NCBI GenBank assembly: GCA_019400425.1 | Contig: JAFREE010000301.1 | Span: forward strand, 1-14,525 | Length of the DNA: 14,525 nt | From: Hymenochaete sp. R1 | Lineage: Eukaryota > Basidiomycota > Agaricomycetes > Hymenochaetales > Hymenochaetaceae | Reading direction: 5' to 3' | Shown: in pieces, positions 9,256 through 14,525 of the stretch | How positions within the stretch are numbered: the stretch's first letter is position 1 | Layout of the letters: every line of letters starts with the position of its first letter | Notes under the pieces: model-generated | Told to the model about the DNA's origin: nothing | Databases searched by the model: none | What the model saw: the letters and a program-made list of their open reading frames with translations, nothing else | Program-made: the position numbers and the translations under genes

Positions 9256-9620
9256 CTTGCCGATATCGATTTTCTCGATTTTCAAATAGTTGAGGACGTT
9301 GGTTAAGGTCTGAAGGGCAACGACTTGCCAACGAGCTCCCCTGCGCAAACGTAGTGCTGGCCCTCAACATTGTAGTTGATGATCTCAAGTAGGAGCTCAG
9401 TCTTATGAGCAATCGAGTCCACGACCTTCGTGGGGTGCTGCATCGTTGAAAGTCTTCGAGATACGACTCGGGTTCACTGCACACATAGCGTAGTTGGAGC
9501 GATTCTGTTCGTCGCGCTCAACAGCACGCTGCGTAGTGATACCACAGTAGAAGACTACATCGACTGGCGATGAGATGGGGGAGGACGTCGGTGATGGATG
9601 CAAGGAGGTGCTTGTGACAT

Positions 9621-11404
9621 TAGGACCAGTTGTAATGTTGTAGGTGAAAGAAAAAATGCGCGCACCTGTCTGATGCGCAACGCTTTGAGGCGTAGGTGTG
9701 GGAGCTTGACACACTGCCTTTGGTGCTTCGCTCCATTCTTTGCTCCCCAGACTCGATAGATGTTTTCTACCCCATTATCGCAATGAATCGTGTCGACGAT
9801 TCTATATAAGTGAGATGATTGGCTCTCCTTGAGAAACGCGAGTAAGAACCATGAAGACAAGAACAGTCAGTAGACGTAGCTAGGCATTACCCATGGCCAG
9901 TCTCTTCTCTAGAATGTCCTCGTCCGAGAGATTGTCGACGCGGGACTGAAGATTATCGGGATCTCGTTCAAGTCATCTTCGATGCATATCCCACTCATTG
10001 ATAGTCCTTTGAAGAAACTGTGCTTGTGATTTACTCTAAATTTTTCGATAAAGCGCCTTTCCGAATTGAAAAAGAAGGAAATAGTGCACTTATAGTTCCC
10101 TCTAGACGACCAGGTCTTTTTCATTCTTCAAGCCTTCGTGAGGCATCTCGCATGCTGCGGACCCACTCTTCAACATAACGCACATAGAAGGTAGAATTTG
10201 ACTCGAGCGCTCGGACGGGTCATAATGGTCCTGTAAGTGGATTCCCCCGAGGATGCCAAACCACCTAATCGAATCCTCAGTTTGGACGGAATATGATGCG
10301 TGTGCCGATAGCGTCGATGTATTGACACGCTGAGGCGCTTCAGAGAGACTCGGGGATGTCGTTATTCTGTCCTCCAGCTGCTCGCCAGACAGATGATTCA
10401 AAAGATGGATTTTGAACGCTGCTTTTTGAACTCTCGTGAACTAGATCGTGGACAAGATTCGATGTAGCTTCATGGGCGTGCGTATTGCTGTGGGTTGATG
10501 TGGATTCAGGCTATAAAGTGAATCGCGGGGTTTCGTCGACGAATGCATCGTCGAATTGTTCATTCGCGAGTAATCATCGCATCACTCGGGACGGACTTAA
10601 TGTCAGAGATGCAAGAGTGTCAGCGATATTGGTGGTGCTCGTGACAGCTTCCTTCGTATTTGTTGAGGCTTCAAGCGACTTCTCGGTATTCACAATCTCT
10701 TGGATCGCCTCAATGACATTTTCGGGCGATGGTGAATGTACTGAATCTATTGCCCGACGCCGAAGGTCTTTGTGTCCCCCCTCATGTTCGCCTTCCCAGT
10801 TTTCGTATTTCCATTGTTCAAGGTGCGTTGGGCCTAGGTCCTGAGCAAGGGAAGCCAATGCGGATGAAACGGTAAAATCTCGTTAGGATGTTGGGGGTGG
10901 TATGACCATCCCACGATATCTATCAGCCTGTATTTTTCGTCAGCGAAGAGTGCAACTCACCTGAATATCTCGAGTATTTTTGGCTCCGTACGTCCCGGTG
11001 GGTATCGATCTCTCTAGATCCGTAGGGACGCAAAGGCAACGCTCACGCTGAAGTCTTTGGACATTCCGCTGAAGAAATTAAAATTCCATACATGATATTC
11101 TCACAAAGCTCAACAACAATGAACCTGTCTTCACCAGGAGCATTGCATGGACCGACCTTGGCAGCACCGTTCCCTCCGTTCTCCAGTACCTGTTCTTGCT
11201 TCGCTTTCCTCGAACGATAGCAAGAACTCTTCCGTGGGCTCATTAGATGATATAGGTCGAAGGCAGCAAACAGGCGGGTCTGGAGGTTTCGGAATATGCT
11301 TCGCGATGTTGTAAAGCGGATTGGCTAGGTGATGGAGATGCAGCGAAGGTGAAAGATAAGAGTAATGCGACGAGTCCGGAAGGCAACAGGTGTAGCTTCA
11401 GCAT
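9621..11404 (-). pseudogene. SLP1: SLP1-type SUN-domain ER membrane protein relic
   Basis: SLP1/SUCO-family proteins are ER membrane proteins with a lumenal SUN domain that help protect folding proteins. Minus-strand order fits end to end: ATG 11404 with a signal-peptide-like LHLLPSGLVALLLSFTFAAS; EEFLLSFEES near 11225 (family FLSFEEWK); SUN pieces PCNAPGEDRFIVVELCENI (about 11150-11090), FFSGMSKDFSVSVAF, GTYGAKNTRDIQ (to 10961), RFYRFIRIGF, and GPTHLEQWKYENWEGE (about 10830-10785); a Ser/Thr-rich spacer; GESTYRTIM (about 10234-10208) then ALESNSTFYVRYVEEW; RVDNLSDEDILEKRL; and a membrane segment LLTVLVFMVLTRVS near 9875-9825. It changes frame many times, lacks the start of the SUN domain, and lacks the NEYYCP part. 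A weak intron lies at 10920-10960. After about 9650 the tail is low-complexity, and FAS sequence begins at 9604. Confidence 0.75.
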
Positions 11405-11770
11405 CGCAGACGGCAATATGTCGTCGTTAAAGAATGGCGCCAGCGTACTCGTTACTCCTGATCATGATGGTCATTGGTAAAGTTAAAGTTAAAAGTGCGA
11501 CACGGAAGTCGACCACGGCGCCACACGCGAAATATAGTAGCCAACGCAGCTGACACACGAAATTTACTCGCGATCGGAATCAACTAACCATTTCTTCACT
11601 GGCCATGATCATGACTATGGAAAGTTTAAATTTGTATATCATTATCCATGGCCAGAATTTTTACTCAGGAATGTGATATCCGGGGTATCTTTGAAGTGAA
11701 ATCATATACATCTACTTTGGAACAATAATGACATGAACAAGTGTAAAGGAACACGATGGTCTATCGGGAA
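11405..11770. other. Region without a recognisable gene, upstream of the SLP1 relic
   Basis: AT-rich spacer between the SLP1 relic start and the 3' end of the F-box gene, transcribed the same way. It would once have held the SLP1 promoter. Visible small features are a short direct repeat (11477-11495, GTAAAGTTAAAGTTAAAAG) and a 9-bp inverted repeat at 11599-11607 and 11647-11655. No coding signal was recognised. Confidence 0.45.
11599..11655. repeat. Short inverted repeat CTGGCCATG / CATGGCCAG
   Basis: Perfect 9-bp arms at 11599-11607 and 11647-11655, separated by 39 AT-rich bases. It lies between the F-box 3' end and the SLP1 relic start. It could be a dimeric regulator site, but one such repeat is also expected by chance in this much sequence. 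Confidence 0.3.
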
Positions 11771-12598
11771 TTATGTGCTGTGACGCGAAGCCATCTTCGT
11801 AGGACGCACCAGAAACCTTTTCTGCCATGGCCTACGTCTTACCCCTTCCCCCGGCCTACAAGAGACTATGGACACCTTCGAACGTAACTGCGGAAAAGCC
11901 TCCAGATCGACTTTGGGGCAATCGTTAAGCTGCAGGACACCAGTACAACAAATGCATGGGATATTATCCAAAGATGCTGCCATACATGCACTTGATTGAT
12001 CCTGAGGTTGAAGTTTATCGTTCGTCGACGCCCTCGCCACAAGCCGAGTCCAATTTATCTTTAAGTCAAGCTTTGATAAGCCGAACAACGTGCCCCGCCT
12101 TGAATGCCGATGTGCCATTACGAATCATCAAGGTATTCCAGCAATGGCGCTTCTTCTAAGATATTGAAGTCCGTACTTGGATCAGGAATGCTATAAATTT
12201 GTCGCAAAGTCGACGTCTTTAACATTGGTGGTGACCGCGATTGCCAACATTCCACCTTCTCAACGAATAGCTCCTCGAGGACTGGAAATTCAAGTTTGTC
12301 CATCAACGAATCGTACAGATACGCCTGCAAGAGGGTTGAGTCGTCCAGAATTTCGAGATGTTTTAATCGAGGAAGCCTGGTACTTGACGCAGCGGGAATG
12401 AAACCATGACCGTCGTGCTGACTCGGAGTTGCAGTCATCTTCAAATGCAACCTCGTAAGGTTAAGAAAAGAAAGTAACTTGGGTCGTAATTCTGAAATCT
12501 TTTGCGTCCGAGAGACAAATTTTGTTCAGTATCTCCTCCAGCATACCATCTCCGGAAACAGTTCGGTTCGTAGCGATACGGTCGAAGTTGGTACCATT

Positions 12599-12640
12599 CT
12601 ACATCACAGGGCGCTTGGAGCCCCTTAGATGTGCCCATAC
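12599..12640 (-). other. Intron in the F-box/LRR gene (42 nt)
   Basis: On the minus strand, GTATGG donor at 12640, CTAAG as branch site, and ATGTAG ending at 12599. Phase 0. Without removal a TAG stop ends the frame exactly at the acceptor. With removal the frame runs on into NGTNFDRIATNR and GMLEEILNK. Confidence 0.65.
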
Positions 12641-12867
12641 GTTCCGGGACAGTAAATGAACTGCCTTCGTATGTGAATCGACATTATACCCTCTCAGAGT
12701 GAGATACGATATCCGCCCTCGAGAACGAGTGTTCCACTCTTTGATTTTCTCTTGTTTCGTTTTCGCTTCCACAACAAGTCGGCTCAAAAACATAGTGTGT
12801 TGAGAATGAGCTGCCTCCCACGCCCTACAGATAGGCGTCATCCGAAGCATCTTGGTGTTGCTACCAC

Positions 12868-12881
12868 ATATATATATATAA
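12868..12881. repeat. TA dinucleotide microsatellite inside the F-box coding sequence
   Basis: A perfect TA run that, on the minus strand, sits directly after the codons for RIFCEV. As written the frame ends in ATPRCFG and a stop. With one TA unit fewer the reading frame runs into CGSNTKMLRMTPICRAW, completing the F-box. The repeat length therefore decides whether this gene reads through. Confidence 0.75.
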
Positions 12882-13098
12882 CCTCGCAAAAGATCCGAAT
12901 TATCAATTCCACAGGCAGCTTTGCGAAATGACACTGGATTGCCTCCCACGTTTTCTGGGCCTTCTGCTTGATGTTTGCGAACTCTGCGTGGCGTTTCGAG
13001 TCACTCGCATCCGTTAGTTCCAGTGCGGACTCAGTCATCATGAAAGCAGAAGAGTGCTTCCCCGGATGTGGAAAAGGCCGGGCCGTGCGCGAAGAACC

Positions 13099-13156
13099 CT
13101 GATAGACAAGCGCCACATTGAGCGAACATCCTAAGCAGCTTCAAGCACACACGCAC
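13099..13156 (-). other. Possible intron for an alternative 5' exon of the F-box gene (58 nt)
   Basis: On the minus strand, GTGCGT donor at 13156 and CTATCAG ending at 13099, phase 0. It would join an exon starting at ATG 13273 (MCQPSSAPSSDDS..) to the frame leading into the F-box. That exon overlaps the end of the upstream coiled-coil gene by 56 bases in another frame, so the simpler start at 13041 is preferred. Confidence 0.35.
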
Positions 13157-13217
13157 CTGCCATGACGAAGGTGCAATCTCAATGACCTTGAACGCATCCC
13201 TATATCGTACTAGCTTT

Positions 13218-14525
13218 TCATGAGTTGCCGCTCGCGAATCGTCGCTTGATGGAGCGCTGGAGGGTTGGCACATTTCGCCGAGGTCGTGCAAGACGTTTCT
13301 TGGTCGGTGACGTGGTCGGGGATGGTCCCTCCGTCGATTTAATACCTGCAGAGCTCGTGATTACAAGTGACGCGGAGCTATCCGCAATGGCATTGACAAC
13401 GTTGTGAGGATCGCCGTGCTTAGAGGATGGGCTCGACGGGTCGGGAAGTACAGGGTGAGGAAGCTCGGTGGTGTTCAAAGCATTGACTGGCGGAGTTTCT
13501 GGCGACACGGTGAGGATAGAAGGAATTGAAGGTGATTGATGAGGCGAGGCAGAATCGGGAGAGGGCGTATCGGTTCGTCGAGGGGAGAGCGTGCAATGGG
13601 CATGCGGGGAGGAATCGTGTTGGCCAGAAAGGCTAGCGCTAGGCTGAGAAATTCCTAGCTTAGGTTGCTCATCTACCTCGGCCATGCGCGTCTGCTGTCT
13701 ATTCGGGGGATCCTTTACCATCTTTCTGGTGACGTCCTCGTTCCCGCAATTGATCGTGCTGAGCACTCCCTCCCCTACAGAAGGGTGCTCAGATTCGGTC
13801 TCAGTAACGGGGGAAGCCGTTGACTTGGTATTATCAGTCGTCGTTTTCTGGAGAGAAGTGGGGATGGAGTTAGTCATGTCGCTCTTACTGAAGTCGTACG
13901 AGGAGCCATTTCTCTCGGAATCGGGATCGGGGTCCGCTTGAGGGTGCTGCTGGGGAAACGTTATAAACAAGGAGAGGGGAACGTCCTCAAGATGCACGTC
14001 TGTAACCTCCATACTCATATTAACGGGCAGCTGAGCTGGACGTGTGAGTGATGCGGAGGGCGAGTGAGTCGAGGATGCCAATGCTAGTGTTGAGGGATGC
14101 AAGGACGAAGGAGACGCCGACGTGTTCCTTCGGGTGCGCTTGCGCGGAGGAACGACGAGGTCGTCGTCGATGCAAGGGGTGCAGTGCAAGGGAGCTTCAG
14201 ACAGGACCCTTGAGGGTACCGCTTGAGGGTGACCGTCTTCCAGTGGGGCCTCCGCTTGTCGTTTCTCCTTTGTGAAGTTGAACTCTTCCATGGCTTTTTT
14301 GACGGAAAAGTAAAATTGGATGTGGGCAGACTGACATGCACTTGCCTGGGCCTTTGCAGTCCTCTCCTTCGTGACTTCCTTGCGAAGATTTGCGAGGTCA
14401 GCTTGCAGTTTCAATTCCCGTTCCTGCGAGGTGTACAACTCCGCCTCCAAGTATTGGCACGTCTTAGACCCGTTCTTCATGCTCCTCTGCATTTCCTCCA
14501 CCTCCTTCTGCGTCTTGAACGCCTG
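13218..14525 (-). CDS. Coiled-coil and disordered hypothetical protein, N-terminus outside the window
   Basis: Family not recognised. The frame is open to the window edge, where it reads QAFKTQKEVEEMQRSMKNGS, so the true start lies beyond 14525 and at least 435 codons are present. The first visible part is rich in Glu, Lys, Gln and Leu with heptad spacing (QYLEAELYTSQERELKLQAD), so it is probably a coiled coil. A basic cluster PPRKRTRRN follows, about 118-126 residues after codon 14501. About 260 residues rich in Ser, Pro and Thr look disordered. The C-terminus is basic (TKKRLARPRRN.. RSIKRRFASGNS), ending with TGA at 13218. The basic clusters suggest a nuclear location, by inference only. 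It lies 177 bases upstream of the preferred F-box start, same strand. The long clean frame argues for a live gene. Confidence 0.7.
   Translation of the reverse strand, partial: QAFKTQKEVEEMQRSMKNGSKTCQYLEAELYTSQERELKLQADLANLRKEVTKERTAKAQASACQSAHIQFYFSVKKAMEEFNFTKEKRQAEAPLEDGHPQAVPSRVLSEAPLHCTPCIDDDLVVPPRKRTRRNTSASPSSLHPSTLALASSTHSPSASLTRPAQLPVNMSMEVTDVHLEDVPLSLFITFPQQHPQADPDPDSERNGSSYDFSKSDMTNSIPTSLQKTTTDNTKSTASPVTETESEHPSVGEGVLSTINCGNEDVTRKMVKDPPNRQQTRMAEVDEQPKLGISQPSASLSGQHDSSPHAHCTLSPRRTDTPSPDSASPHQSPSIPSILTVSPETPPVNALNTTELPHPVLPDPSSPSSKHGDPHNVVNAIADSSASLVITSSAGIKSTEGPSPTTSPTKKRLARPRRNVPTLQRSIKRRFASGNS

Larger units (their letters stand above)
5951..9604 (-). pseudogene. Circularly permuted fatty acid synthase pseudogene
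   Basis: A copy of part of a basidiomycete type I fatty acid synthase, the cytosolic multienzyme for long-chain acyl-CoA synthesis. On the minus strand it runs: MPT second half (9604-8660), Ala/Pro linker (about 8520-8440), ACP start (to about 8310), the post-ACP and KR region (about 8300-7020), KR/KS boundary and KS start (about 7000-6465), then MPT first half (6463-5951). The normal order puts MPT first half at the front. FAS1-type and FAS2-type MPT parts are continuous, so the source was a fused single-chain FAS. There are at least five internal deletions, several frameshifts, in-frame stops, and retained introns, so it is dead and was copied from DNA rather than mRNA. AT, ER, DH, most of KS, and PPT are absent. 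Confidence 0.88.
6465..9604 (-). pseudogene. FAS block A: MPT second half, ACP start, KR, KS start
   Basis: Starts with codons for LASITDVL at 9604, an extra C shifting the frame at about 9576, then VDVVFY and QRAVERD. It continues NYNVEGQHYVCAGELV, LERRFATIPLPGIDVHFHSR, LLAYQFASPIRWIETQDIF and FERFIEIGPS (MPT end); an Ala/Pro linker; [14 protein letters not shown] (ACP up to the predicted phosphopantetheine Ser); [43 protein letters not shown] (KR region); [64 protein letters not shown] and KYEKEVLAHA (KS start, ending near 6465). Confidence 0.87.
11771..13041 (-). pseudogene. F-box / leucine-rich-repeat protein, with frame breaks
   Basis: F-box proteins link substrates to SCF ubiquitin ligases. 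The chosen start is the ATG pair at 13041/13038. The N-terminus leads into KQKAQKTWEAIQCHFAKLPV, ELIIRIFCEV (F-box start) and, after a TA repeat, TKMLRMTPICRAWEAAHS (F-box end). A 42-nt intron (12599-12640) follows, then GMLEEILNKICLSDAK. Leucine-rich segments come next: LLSFLNLTRLHLKM, LPRLKHLEILDD, FPVLEELFVEKVE, LSKLDLKINWTRLVA, and VDLEAFPQLRSKV near the end. Three breaks disturb the frame: the TA repeat at 12868-12881, an A4 run near 12500, and a one-base shift at 12118. The last two could be unmodelled introns or sequence errors, so a working gene is not excluded. An alternative 5' exon at 13157-13273 can be spliced on in frame. Confidence 0.65.

Noticed and set aside
5951..9604. Two tandem truncated FAS copies instead of a permuted circle
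   Set aside because: No segment is present twice, and the outer ends meet at consecutive residues of the family. Two independent truncations would have to coincide. It stays possible in principle and is listed as the alternative.
5951..9604. Processed retrocopy of FAS mRNA
   Set aside because: At least three intron sequences are retained and no poly-A tract is seen at either end.
10102..10401. A VMA22-like protein, suggested by the frame reading SIRWFGIL
   Set aside because: The next part of VMA22 does not follow. A shifted frame gives GESTYRTIM and YVRYVEEW, which fit SLP1 and agree with SLP1 motifs on both sides.
10485..10844. Plus-strand frame of 119 codons
   Set aside because: It is opposite the SLP1 relic, has no recognised motif, and is explained as a shadow of minus-strand coding.
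5951..11404. Repeat-induced point mutation as the cause of decay
   Set aside because: The damage is mainly deletions and single-base shifts, with high remaining similarity and no obvious C-to-T excess. A count against parent genes would be needed to exclude a minor part.
13684..14275. Plus-strand frames opposite the coiled-coil protein
   Set aside because: They mirror the Ser/Pro/Thr-rich composition of the long minus-strand frame, which is far longer and open to the window edge.

Overview
The window looks like nuclear DNA of a mushroom-forming basidiomycete (Agaricomycetes). The grounds are short 42-62 nt introns with GT..AG ends, a Tnp2/Plavaka-type transposase, an F-box/LRR gene, and a fatty acid synthase (FAS) copy in which the segments that baker's yeast keeps on FAS1 and FAS2 run on in one chain. 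No rRNA, tRNA or CRISPR array was seen. All homology calls come from recognising protein motifs by eye, not from a search.

Layout: (1) 162-3741, plus strand, a multi-exon CACTA-like (Tnp2/Plavaka) transposase that appears intact and carries a SAP-like DNA-binding motif. (2) 3742-5259, no recognisable gene, with a purine-only tract near 4605-4690. (3) About 5260-5618, plus strand, a J-domain (DnaJ-like) relic that has lost its HPD core. (4) About 5764-5950, minus strand, a possible tail of a SUN-domain SLP1-type gene. (5) 5951-9604, minus strand, a fungal FAS pseudogene whose parts are circularly permuted. (6) 9621-11404, minus strand, the main part of the SLP1 (SUN-domain ER membrane protein) relic. 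(7) 11405-11770, no gene. (8) 11771-13041, minus strand, an F-box/LRR gene with frame breaks, one at a TA microsatellite. (9) 13218-14525, minus strand, a coiled-coil and disordered protein that runs off the window.

The main discovery is region 5. In the family the order is MPT first half, active-site GHSLGE, MPT second half, ACP, KR, KS. Here the minus strand reads MPT second half, ACP, KR, KS start, and then MPT first half, ending at the active-site serine. The two outer ends (residues ..S-A at 5951 and L-A-S-I.. at 9604) are directly adjacent in a normal FAS. The inner joint (about 6455-6470) fuses the KS start to the MPT start. This is what one expects if a roughly 3.7 kb circle of genomic DNA, introns included, was opened at a new place and inserted. 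SLP1-like sequence seems to lie on both sides, which suggests insertion into an SLP1 copy.

The genes do not form a pathway. The middle of the window is a cluster of decayed copies of unrelated housekeeping genes (J-domain, SLP1, FAS), each with clean internal deletions and frameshifts, between a transposon and an F-box gene.
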